Source of the DNA: Merluccius polli
Lineage: Eukaryota > Chordata > Actinopteri > Gadiformes > Merlucciidae
DNA length: 64,000 bases
Assembly: GCA_030340625.1 (NCBI GenBank)
Contig: JAOPHQ010005136.1
Coordinates: 82,501 to 146,500, forward strand
Direction of reading: 5' to 3'
The stretch's first letter is position 1. Every line of letters begins with the position of its first letter. The notes beneath the pieces are model-generated. The model searched no databases. It was not told the origin of the DNA and saw only the letters and a list, made by a program, of their open reading frames with translations. Both the position numbers and the translations under genes were made by a program. Shown here in pieces: positions 22,059 through 52,715 of the stretch.

Positions 22059-24997
22059 TTCGTCACTGCATTTTTCATTGAAAACTGTCATAACAGACAA
22101 ATCATTGTACGATCTAACCGATTAGGTGATATATAATAATTTAAAGTCTTAACTCTATTCGTCTACGACCAACAGTTGGGGGGTTATTTATTCCTCCACA
22201 CCAGACGTGATGATGGCACGTTACTTACAGAAGGTGGAGGCCATGATCTCCCTCTGCTGCCGGGAGGTCTTCACCGGCCCCCGGACCCTCAGCGTGTCCC
22301 CGATCTCCAGCTGGGACCGTTTCCTCTGAGCCTCTCTGAGCTTCTTCAGCTCGGCCAAGGGGTCGAAGCATCCTGTCTCGGGCTGCTCCGACGCCCTGGG
22401 TACCACTAGACATGACCCGGGATTCAAAAACACCAACGATCAAAAAAAGCTCTCATTTAAAACCATGAAATAAAAATGCCGGTCTGGTTTGTAAACATTC
22501 TTGATTTACATAAATGAGTGCAGGGGGGTATACTACGAAGCTCGCTGAACATATCCAGGCTTTATTGGGAAAACCTCGACTGCTAAATACGAAACTCGCG
22601 ATCAGAGTTAAACGGTTCCACGAAGCTCACTTAAAGTAAATTTGTCAAGCCAGGTTTTCCGCTTTAGGTTCAATGCGCGTTCACATAAAAAGGGCGTAAC
22701 CCAACGTCATTCACCTTGACGCAATGGATCCGACGGAGCGAACACGGGCTGTATGTCACTCAGGAGGAGCAAGTAGTGATTATGAACTCATACGAGGAGT
22801 TTAAAAAGCAAATAACGGCAAGGGGCGATACCGTTGCCCATAATAAGGCTAGGGAGGCGTGCTGGCAAAAAATAGCAGATTCTGTGAATGCGTAAGAATT
22901 GTTCACCATTAATCCCAATAGAGTGCATATGATTGCAAAATGCAAAAGCAACCTCCAACTTGCTTTATTGTGTAATTTAGGGAATTCCTTTCAAATACAT
23001 CCTATATGTAAGAACAGTGGCGGACCTAGCAATTTGGGGGCCTAAGGCGAACATAGCATAGGTCATTAACCCCCGGGGCCCCTGGACACTGGGGGGGGGG
23101 GGGGGGGTGCTGTGCGATTCTTGACGGCGATTTGGGGGGGGGGGGGGGGGGGGGGGGGGGCTGCGCGATTATTGACGGCCGGGGGGGGGGGGGGGGGGGG
23201 GGGGGTAGGGGGGTGCTGCTGCTGCGCGATTGTTGACGGGGGGGGAGGGGCTGCTGCGCAGTAGTTGACGGGGCGGGGGGGGGGGGGGGGGGGGGGGGGG
23301 GTGCTGCACGATTGTTGACACGGGGGGGGGGGGGGGGGGAACGCCAGCGGCCGGGGTTCATATTGCCTGTCCATCATCTTGCCTTTTACCCTCATCTAGA
23401 TTACCAAACTGGATAATTCCATAACATTAATGAATAAGTATTCCATATGACATAAGACATATTAAACTACACAAAAAGGGAATCGAATCCCAGCACGCAG
23501 AACCTCCAGACTGACGCGCTACCGCCACTCTACCGCTCATTCACGTGTACAGGTGTTTTCTTTCACCTACAAGTTGATAACTTGCAACTTGACAGTTTGT
23601 GTTGGCAAAAAGTTGGGAAACACCACAAACATATTTAGCAGTGTATTTAGGGCAGCTACAACCTCACGTATTGCAAGGCACCTTTTTGCTTATATTTTCG
23701 GCGTCACCAACTGTATATGCAAATATGTACCCGTGGCAACAAATCGCAGTGAAACACAGACACACTGCGCACGGCTTCTTTTTGTAGCATTGCCTACATA
23801 AGGTCCAACAAGGACGATCAAATAGCGAATACACTCTGATGAGAACCTGTATCTCTCATACAGAATATCCTCTGATGAGAACCTGTATCTCTCATACAGA
23901 ATATCCTCTGATGAGAACCTGTATCTCTCATACAGAATATCCTCTGATGAGAACCTGTATCTCTCATAAAGAATATCCTCTGATGAGAACCTGTATCTCT
24001 CATACAGAATACCCTCTGATGAGAACCTGTATCTCTCATAAATACCCTCTGATGAGAACCTGTATCTCTCATAAAGGGATCGGATCTGTCCCGAAAGCGG
24101 CGCTCAGCTTTAAGTAGCCGATCTAATCGGAAAGTCTCAGCTGAAAACCTCCTCCCGACCAGGTTTGGTTGCCAGCATAAGTTACCATGGTGATATAGCG
24201 ACGCTAAAAGAGAGCGACTTTCGTAGGACAGCTAACCCAGGCTTTGAGCGCAGCATACCTCGCTAACCCACTAATCGAGCTTCGTAGTATACCCCCCCCC
24301 CCCCCCCCCAGGTCTTTAATAATTGCATGTTAGGATATAGTTACCAGGATCATCACTCTCTTTCCACTTCTCATTTTTCCAGCACAAACAATTTATAACA
24401 CCAGTACCATCATCCACTGTGGAGGGAAGAAAAGGTATTTAGCACATGTTAACTACTATTAAACACCATAATATCTTTACGGGGTATTACCACAATCTGT
24501 TACTATTCAGGTGTTCACTCCCTATTATTGCCATGATAACATTGATGAGGTTTTACTAACTTGGTGCCTAAGCAAATCTGAATTTGACCACTGACATGAA
24601 GTGACATATTCGCCTAGTGTTTCCCTAGTAGTAACGTCCAGATTGATGGCAGCTACGTTACCTCCATAACAGAAGAAGTCCTCTCTCTCTCTCTTGTAGA
24701 CCACTGTACCAAGCACATCCACTTTGTAGATTGGATGAGAATTGTACAAGTAAATACCTGTGTGTGGTTTTAAAGGAAAATGGCATTGTTATTGTTGTTA
24801 TCATCAGTCGTCGCCAAGAATCACTCATATGGGCCAATCATTTGATGAAGGTACCTACCTGGCACCTGACAAGACTCTTGGATTTGAAGGAGGTCTTTGA
24901 CGTAAAGCCTGGCAAATGCAGAAAAAACCGGGTCCAAGCCCCACAGGACGGACGGAGGCTCGTCTCCCTGGTCCATCCTCCTAATCACATCGTGCAT
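19755..24997 (-). CDS. stn1: CST complex subunit STN1 (OBFC1), complete
   Basis: STN1 is the middle subunit of the CTC1-STN1-TEN1 complex, which binds single-stranded telomeric DNA and recruits DNA polymerase alpha-primase for C-strand fill-in in the nucleus. Nine coding exons on the minus strand: 24,859-24,997; 24,662-24,757; 24,345-24,416; 22,229-22,405; 21,875-21,986; 21,603-21,753; 21,044-21,178; 20,854-20,926; 19,755-19,915. Their lengths sum to 1,116 nt, giving 371 residues with no stop (human about 368). Diagnostic segments are [20 protein letters not shown] in exon 1, [15 protein letters not shown] and [10 protein letters not shown] of the OB fold (about residues 45-165), [11 protein letters not shown] in exon 4, and winged-helix sequence ending [14 protein letters not shown]. 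The start at 24,997 gives [10 protein letters not shown]; an in-frame Met seven codons later (24,976) is an alternative. Exon 7 could also start 12 nt later, at 21,166. Confidence 0.94.
21340..21530 (+). mobile_element. tRNA-derived SINE in STN1 intron 6
   Basis: Contains a B-box-like GGTTCTGGGTTCAAACCTC, the body CCTGGAGGCACCCTTGAGCAAGATGCC, and a tail TGTAGGTTGCTTTGGCATCTGCTGCTGAATGACTAAA. This is the usual plan of fish tRNA-SINEs (tRNA-related head, conserved core, LINE-like tail). The A-box is not clear. Confidence 0.7.
21990..22057. repeat. CG-then-CA microsatellite at the STN1 exon 5 acceptor
   Basis: About 11 CG units (21,990-22,012) continue into about 22 CA units. On the STN1 strand the order is TG run, CG run, then TGCGCAG and the exon 5 start at 21,986, so the repeat occupies the place of the polypyrimidine tract. 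Alternating purine-pyrimidine DNA of this length is also a classic Z-DNA-forming sequence. Confidence 0.93.
22724..22891 (+). pseudogene. decayed Myb/SANT-like (trihelix) exon of a Harbinger element
   Basis: From about 22,761 the frame reads [20 protein letters not shown], then a conserved [20 protein letters not shown] ending, which matches the N-terminal Myb/SANT-like helix-turn-helix domain encoded beside Harbinger transposases and in the NAIF1 family. In intact elements this protein binds subterminal DNA and brings the transposase into the nucleus. The ATG at 22,724 (MDPTERTR) is in a different frame from the conserved part, so there is a frameshift between about 22,727 and 22,760. The conserved part ends at a donor-like GC/GTAAGA at 22,891, suggesting an ancestral intron. 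No downstream exon was found. Confidence 0.65.
23091..23339. repeat. G-rich minisatellite, about five degenerate units
   Basis: Runs of 7-26 G alternate with a spacer of the form TGCTG(C/T)(G/A)CGATTNTTGACG. The spacer occurs about five times at roughly 50-bp spacing. On the plus strand every unit offers G-quadruplex-forming tracts. Homopolymers of this size are prone to assembly error, so exact lengths should not be trusted. The proline-rich minus-strand open frames here are artefacts of the C runs. Confidence 0.85.
23834..24079. repeat. seven-copy 36-bp tandem satellite
   Basis: The unit begins CTCTGATGAGAACCTGTATC and ends TCTCATACAGAATAT(C). Copies start at 23,834, 23,870, 23,906, 23,942, 23,978, 24,014 and 24,047; the sixth unit is 3 bp shorter. 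Copies differ at only one or two bases, so the expansion is recent. The unit is a multiple of three, which produces long repetitive open frames on both strands, but there is no sign of translation. Confidence 0.95.
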
Positions 24998-26227
24998 GCG
25001 TTGATTTATTGAGGAGGTTATGAAGCATTGTTGTTGTTGTTGTCAGACCGCTCTGGGTTTCGAAACGGGAGCCGGCTGTGATTCACTTCCGGTCACGTGA
25101 CGCGTCACACATTTCCCCTCGCTGTCGAAAATTATTTAATATGTAAATTAACAACGGCATTTATTTAAATCGAACTGTTGAAATATTTACACATTATATA
25201 CGGGTAATATATATAAAAAATATATAGTAATTGTATAATAATGTTGTGTAAGTATGTTGTGTTTTGTGGTACGTGCGTGCGCGTTCTTAGAAAAAAAATG
25301 CGTGCATCATGGGAAATGTAGTTTTAAAGAGACAAAGAAACGTGTGCCTCGCTATTGTCCACACGTAATATTTTCGGGACGTCGTGTTAAGTCCCCGTAA
25401 ACGTGGACGTCTGTGGACGTTTCCCCCCCACACACGTGTCTCGAGGCAGGCCAAAAGTTGCGCGTCCACATCCATATAACAAAAAAAAACACGCGAGCTT
25501 CGCGCGCCCGTCACCTCCGAGCGCGTCTCGTGAACGCGCGCCGACACTTAAATCCGCTAGATTAGCGGACCTCGCGCCTCGTCCACCCGCACGGACGTCT
25601 TGCTGCGTTTTGGTTTTTTCTCCCCCCCACCCCACCATCACCACCATTACCCCCATCACCATCACCGTTACCACCACCTCTCCTTGAAGGACACACCGTT
25701 TTGGACGGGAAAACGTTGCGTGTTTATTGACCCACCGGATGGACCCCGGTAAACCGTTTTATCGTTTCGTTGTTGTTGGTTGTTGTTGTTTTTTTTTGGG
25801 GGGGGGCGGTTGACGACAAAGGAGGACCGAAACATAAAAGCTAAAATGGGAGTCGAGTGGGGAGCAACGGAGGGACTTGTTGTGTTGGATAACTTGGACA
25901 ACTACGTGAGATGATGGTGATGTCGTCGTCTTTTAGAAAAACGGTAAAACCTTTTCTTTAGTGGCCGTTAACGTAAGGGACGCGACCGTTGGTTGTTGTG
26001 CGCGTGAAGTCCGGCGGCTACGTCGCTTTTTCGCCAGTGAGCCGCGAGACCCGGTCCACGCGAGACCCGGACCAGGAGACACGACCCACTCCCCACTGCA
26101 GACCCTTCCCCACGGTGCAGTCACGCGGTTGAAGGGAGAGGGAGGGGGAGAGACAGAGAGAGAGGGGGGGGGCATCGTGTAAAGTTTTACATCAGACAGA
26201 GACAGACAGACAGGAGCCACCATCATC
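24998..26227. promoter_or_regulatory. divergent STN1/SLK promoter region
   Basis: The STN1 (minus) and SLK (plus) start codons face away from each other 1,230 bp apart. About 90-110 bp upstream of the STN1 ATG lies a tight cluster: ETS site ACTTCCGG (25,085-25,092), palindromic E-box GTCACGTGAC (25,092-25,101) and CRE-like TGACGCGTCA (25,098-25,107), each overlapping the next. At 25,304-25,323 there is GCATCATGGGAAATGTAGTT, whose complement carries the ACTACATTTCCCA motif bound by ZNF143/THAP11 and common in bidirectional housekeeping promoters. CpG-rich DNA follows at about 25,380-25,600. No TATA box is evident. The SLK 5' UTR must occupy the right part (about 25,900-26,227). Confidence 0.65.
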
Positions 26228-47369
<21,142 letters not shown>

Positions 47370-47492
47370 GACCACACACACACATACGCATATACACACA
47401 TACACACATACATACACACACTCCATTCCACTCTCTCTCATACACACACACACACACACACATATGCAGAGAAGCACACACACACTCGTCGT

Positions 47493-48576
47493 CACAGGCT
47501 GTGTCCCAAACGTCTAAAATGCTGCATTCGGAGGCAGGGAGGCATCAAGTCATGTCTCAATCCAATATTTACGAAAACTGCTGCCTACCGAGGTGCCTCC
47601 GACTAGGCAGGTTTTGAAGGCCGCATAGACGCATCCTTCGTTGGTCAAGATATCCCAGAATAATCCCATGCGCCCGCTCCAATGCTCCAACAAGAAAAAC
47701 GATGGCAAGCAACAGCCTAGAGTTCATATACAAAATATAAGTTATATCTATTTTTTTAACCTCCGATTTTTTTATACTCCCGAGAAAGCGACACTAGTAG
47801 TCACTGAATATCCATTCTATTTAGATGTGTCATTCTTTTACAAGAAATGTGTTCCAACCTTTGCAATGAATAACACGGGTTGCAAATGTTGTGCATTTTA
47901 CTTAACTGATAGTTTAACACGTAAACACTCAATAGAAGATTAATCATAATAATAATTAAGATTTAAAATAAGTTTTATTTAAACGGCACATTGTCGTTAT
48001 GTGAAACAATTTAAACCAACAGAGTATGACATGATGGTTTGTTGGGAGGACGGCGAGCCACCTGCACTGCAACATCGGGTGCTGATTTTTCAGGTGGTAC
48101 AACATTGACACACACTATTTTAAAACGGTGTCGCAATATTTGCAATGTTTTGCATTGTCCTCTTTTACAGTGTAATGATCCCACGCTGGACTACATTCTG
48201 CCCTCTTCATCCTTTGTCACCGCAGTAGTTTTTCAGAATTGCAAAGGTGAAGTACGCCCTCTTGTGGTATGAAAGTTAATATATGTGAGCTCCGGAGAAA
48301 CGGTACACAAAACATACATTTTTAAGCAGTTAAAAATGTAACGGCAATTAATCGTTTAATGATTAATCATTACCATCCCTATGACGGTTGTAACTGACGG
48401 ACGTCAACCGTCGGTATTTTGGCAACGTCGTGAGGCATTGCTGCCTTGTAAGTCTGTCTCAAGCCACACTCCTTTACAGGTAACTGTACAAAGAGACTGC
48501 CTCTGAAGGATACTGCCTCGCTAGGCCGCAAGGCAGCAAGTAACTGCCTTTGGTCTCGTCTGAGACACAGCCAGTG
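47493..48576. mobile_element. 1.08-kb inverted-repeat element, likely in the SLK 3' UTR
   Basis: The left end reads CACAGGCTGTGTCCCAAACG and the right end, reversed, CACTGGCTGTGTCTCAGACG, so the 20-bp ends match at 16 positions. Both subterminal zones are rich in GAGGCAG and CTGCCT motifs facing inward, extending the palindromic arms to about 100 bp. No ORF of note. The CA...TG termini suggest a hAT-like non-autonomous element, but no clear 8-bp duplication is visible. Confidence 0.65.
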
Positions 48577-49573
48577 TTCACACCCATACAAACATGGCGT
48601 GCGCCACACACACAGTTCACGCTCTGAAAGACAAGAGACTTGAGTTCAAGCTGCCTTGCCCCCCCCCCACCTCATCCATACCCTCACCATAGAGGGGGTT
48701 GACTTGACTGCAAACTCCAGGTTGTTCCCCTTCCTGGGGAACTCGCTGGGATTCGTGGGGATCTTCTTAGGCCCCAAGCTGGTGATGCAGTTTGGTACAT
48801 TTCGGTCAAACCCTAACCATTGCCGTTAGTCTTTCATTTTTTTACTGTAGCTGTGTTTTTAAATGATGTCAGAATGAAGATATATGAACATTTGCTAATT
48901 CAGTGTTTTAGGCATCATAGTCGGCGCCTCATAACCACTTAAGGGAAGGAAGTGAATCCAGTGCCTGTAGAATTTCACATTTCTGGCTTTGAAATTCAAC
49001 AGTTTGTATTTGCATGCAGCTCCTATAGAAATGTGCACTTGGAAAAAGGACGGCATGCTAGGAGACTGAACAGCAAGGACCCACAGCCCATCTTAACTGT
49101 TTGTTTTATTGTGTGTGGGATATAGAATGTATTCAAAATGAAGGAGAAGCTGGAGCTCATGGTGAATAATGTACATGGAGGCGTAGGTTGGCGCATCACG
49201 TTCTGTATACTTGCATAATACATATGTAATCATGTTTGAGTAGAATAGTTTACAGTGCATTAAGGAGAGAAGGTTACGTAGTTGTGCAGCATTGGCTTTC
49301 AATGCAATGTCTTCCAGTGGAGAGTATTCCTTTTATTCAGGGGTTTCATTTCAGTATGCCTTTCTGTCTCAAGCACAATGCAACGGATTTGGTTCTGGCA
49401 AATGGTGGTGGCCATTTTGGTGTTTGTTTTAAAAAGAAGCGGGGGCAGTGTAGAGACCGTTTACATTCAGAGACAAAATATCACTGTAAGAAAAAAAAAA
49501 AAAAAGATGGAAATCACTGTGGTTTCAAATGCCCTTTGTTGCACCATGTGATGCACTCCTCAGACCCCCCCCC

Positions 49574-49674
<101 letters not shown>

Positions 49675-50540
49675 CATCGGTTTAGGAAGGTTTGACAAAA
49701 ACGTGCATATAAAGCTCCCATATTGTGACATAGGAACATGCATGGCTAAACATTGAGTACAAGGACATAAAAGGAAATGCACATTTTCAGTGACAGAAAA
49801 CCAAAGCTTATTTCTGCTTTGGCATTTATTTATACGTATTGTGGATATTCATGATCATCTGCCTCCGTCTTGATTCTCTCATTGAACAAAATGTTATTGT
49901 AATTCTGATATTGTAGCTAATAGTCTTAATACTTCAGAAAGACTACTGTAGTAGAGGTTAGTAATTGTGAACAGATTAGATTCAGTGCCAGCTCAGTAAG
50001 AGAATATGCTACTCACCGTTACTTGATAACTATATTCAACGGTTTCATTTAATACTTTTATCTACTCTTAAAAGGCAGTGTCACGTCATATTTGATGTGG
50101 TTGTCAAGGAAACTTTTGAAATGCTCCGGACTAGGTTTAGGTAACCCTAACTTCCCATTGGTTAATTTCAGAATATCAAAGCTTGGTGATTGGCTGTTTG
50201 ATGTAGCAATCAAGAAATGCCATTCGATAGGCGATCCACAGACATATGCTAACCACCGAGTGCTGTGAACCTTTTCACTTACCAGACAGTAGCTATTTAT
50301 AAACGCGTTTTCTCGGCTGAAGCTTGTGCTCATTTTTCAGGTTTATTGCACAGTTAATTGTCAAATTATCAAAAAATATAAAAATCAAATGGATTATTGC
50401 TTGGTTTGTTTCTCCAAGATAAATATCAGTATGTATGTATGTTGATTAATTAAACTTCCATGTGATGATTATGCATTTTATAAGATGAGTTTATAGCTTT
50501 TAGAAATGCCTGTGTAATGTAGCTTTGGATTTGTACTGTA

Positions 50541-50546
50541 AATAAA
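50541..50546 (+). terminator. poly(A) signal, probable end of SLK mRNA
   Basis: A canonical AATAAA within CTGTAAATAAACTG, followed by a G/T-rich downstream element at about 50,565-50,590. It is the best-formed plus-strand signal downstream of the SLK stop codon. Confidence 0.5.
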
Positions 50547-50560
50547 CTGTTCTACATGCT

Positions 50561-51577
50561 GGTATGCTTGTTGGGCCTTTTGGTTTCATAGTTTATGTTT
50601 CAATTGACCAAAATTGTCCTGACAAAATTGGACCTATTTATCAAGTTAGATTTTCAATGCATGTCGAAGTGTTGAATATCAATTTCCTTAAAATACAAAA
50701 ATATATCGACAATAGAAATGCTCAAACAATTTTAAAAAAAAAAGAATACAACCCATGAATCACCCACTTTACAATTTGTTAGGGTTAGATGCTTACATGT
50801 CAGCAGGCTGAACTTGACACCTGATACTTGGTACAGACCACAGCATGCTGTGTTCGTATATATATATACACCACTGTGTTAGTATCCTCCCCCCCCCCCC
50901 CCCCCCCCCCCCTTAGACAAGTCAGGACCATCACCACAAACCACATACTCTGCAGGGTTTCATACACAAATCCCCTGCTGTTGAAGTCCAAAGCCCTTAA
51001 ACCCCAACGTTTCTTCTTCTCCTGTTAGTCCTGAGGGTGAACTCTCCTGTTGTAGACAAATGAAACAAATGTACATTTAGTAATTAGTTATAGAAGGGGA
51101 GGGGGGGGGGGGGGGGTAGCTTCTCCCTTGTTAGAACGGTTCACCTGTATGGTTGCTGTGTTTTGTGGCTTCTGAGTTGGATTCAGTTCTCTCTGAAAAA
51201 TGACTGTAAACAACCTTTGCAAACTGACTTCCCCCGAATGAGTTATATGGTTAGTTTAATTACATGGTGGATAATTGCTATCCCCATGTCAGTATAAGGA
51301 AGTTTCTAGGATACCAGGGCCAAGTGTTCCCAATAAACATAATCCATATGTTGTTCACACTAACATCCAAAAATAATTAACAGTGGCTGAACATAATCAT
51401 CCGCTGGCAACTGTTTAGTGTCTCCGCAACACATTTTTACTGCCAATAGACTGGTGTGTATGTGGACATTAGATTCAATCATTAACCAACAAGCTGTGAA
51501 AATCTGTTTCAGTTAACTATTGGTGCGCACAAGAGAGCCAAGCAGCGGAGAGATGGCGGTGGAAGGAGGGGGTTGGG
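50561..51577. other. SLK-COL17A1 tail-to-tail interval with COL17A1 3' UTR
   Basis: This holds the convergent ends of SLK (plus) and COL17A1 (minus). A minus-strand ATTAAA at 51,255-51,260 lies about 320 nt past the proposed COL17A1 stop and could end that mRNA. C and G homopolymers occur at 50,889-50,912 and 51,099-51,116. No gene is recognised in it. Confidence 0.5.
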
Positions 51578-51723
51578 TTATTTCTCTTTCAACTTACACA
51601 ACATTTGTTGACAGCAAAGACACGAACGTACATATATTGAGCGACATACGTTGCTGAGCACTAACCCACCTCTCTCCTCCTTATCTCCCCTCCATCCATT
51701 GCGTCCGGGAGGACCTTGTTCAC
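51578..51723 (-). other. col17a1: COL17A1 proposed terminal exon
   Basis: After acceptor TCGGCAG the exon continues the Gly-X-Y frame ([19 protein letters not shown]) and then a 28-residue non-collagenous tail ending QMLCKLKEK and a TAA at 51,578-51,580. The phase fits the preceding exon. The tail contains five cysteines and does not resemble the short Arg-rich mammalian C-terminus. The donor that would feed it (AGAG/GTCAAC at 52,002) is weak, so read-through of the previous exon to a stop at 51,836 (tail starting [12 protein letters not shown]) is a real alternative. Confidence 0.6.
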
Positions 51724-52677
51724 CTGCCGAGTCAGCACAAGTGTCAGTGTACTGTGCAGCCCATGTATTAGTTAATATTGTTACTGTATATTGCTACTAA
51801 AACGTTATTTCATTCAACAAGTCAAAATTCAACAACTAATGAAATACTATTTTAGAGATACAAACTAAACTACGAGTCATCAGACTAATGTGTGCGACTA
51901 AACTAACGTTGTAGTGGCGTTCATTTGGATGTTGTATAACCATCGTAACATGGATCTCAGTCAAACATTTCAAGACCGCTTTAGTTTTTTTAAATCGTTG
52001 ACCTCTTTCTCCTTTTTGACCCGCAAATCCTCGTTCGCCTCGCGGTCCAGGAAACCCGGGGGGTCCTGTGAATGATCCGTGCGCTGAGAGGAAAATACAA
52101 ATCCACATGAGTCCACTGAAGGCAAGGCAGCTTTATTTATATAGCGTATTTCATACACAATGGCAACTCAATGCGCTTCACATAAAACAAACATTTAACA
52201 GTAAGAATTGAAATTTAAAAAATAAAAAAATAAAAATAACGACTACAGAAGAATAGAAAGAGAAAGAAATAAAATACTATAATAGAGCAGCATGAAATAA
52301 TGATTTAAAAGGACATAGTGCAAATGAAAGATTACAATTTAAAGTGCTTTGAACGAGCTCAATCATAAGCACAGGAGAAGAGAAGTGTTTTTAACCTGGA
52401 TTTAAAAATGTTCACAGTTGGAGCTGATTTCAGTTCAGCTGGTAGTTTGTTCCAGTTTTGTGCAGCATAACAGCTAAAAGCTGCTTCACCATGTTTAGTT
52501 TGAACTCTGGGCTCCACTATCTGACCTGAGTCAGTAGATCTCAGAGCCCTACTGGGTTTGTATTCTACTAAGATGTCATTCATGTATTCTGGACCTAAAC
52601 CATTCAGTGATTTGTAGACCAGTAGCAGAACTTTAAAGTCTATTCTATAGCTGACTGGGAGCCAGTGTAGACAGAAG

Positions 52678-52715
<38 letters not shown>

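Larger units (their letters stand above)
22525..24295. mobile_element. PIF/Harbinger-like DNA transposon remnant in STN1 intron 3
   Basis: A perfect 20-bp inverted repeat bounds the element: GGGGTATACTACGAAGCTCG at 22,525-22,544 and its reverse complement at 24,276-24,295, giving 1,771 bp. Inside are a decayed Myb/SANT-like exon (about 22,724-22,891), a G-rich minisatellite (23,091-23,339), a tRNA-like stretch (about 23,470-23,545) and a seven-copy 36-bp satellite (23,834-24,079). No transposase gene is recognisable, so it is non-autonomous. G and C runs at the two borders hide any target-site duplication. Assignment to Harbinger rests on the Myb-like ORF, a hallmark of that superfamily, and on recalled similarity of the TIR; ISL2EU is an alternative. 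Confidence 0.75.

Noticed and set aside
23026..23395. Proline-rich open frames on the minus strand
   Set aside because: They come from C homopolymers in a minisatellite within a transposon remnant.
23834..24079. Regular direct repeats resembling a CRISPR array
   Set aside because: Units are contiguous 36-bp tandem copies with no unique spacers, in a vertebrate intron.
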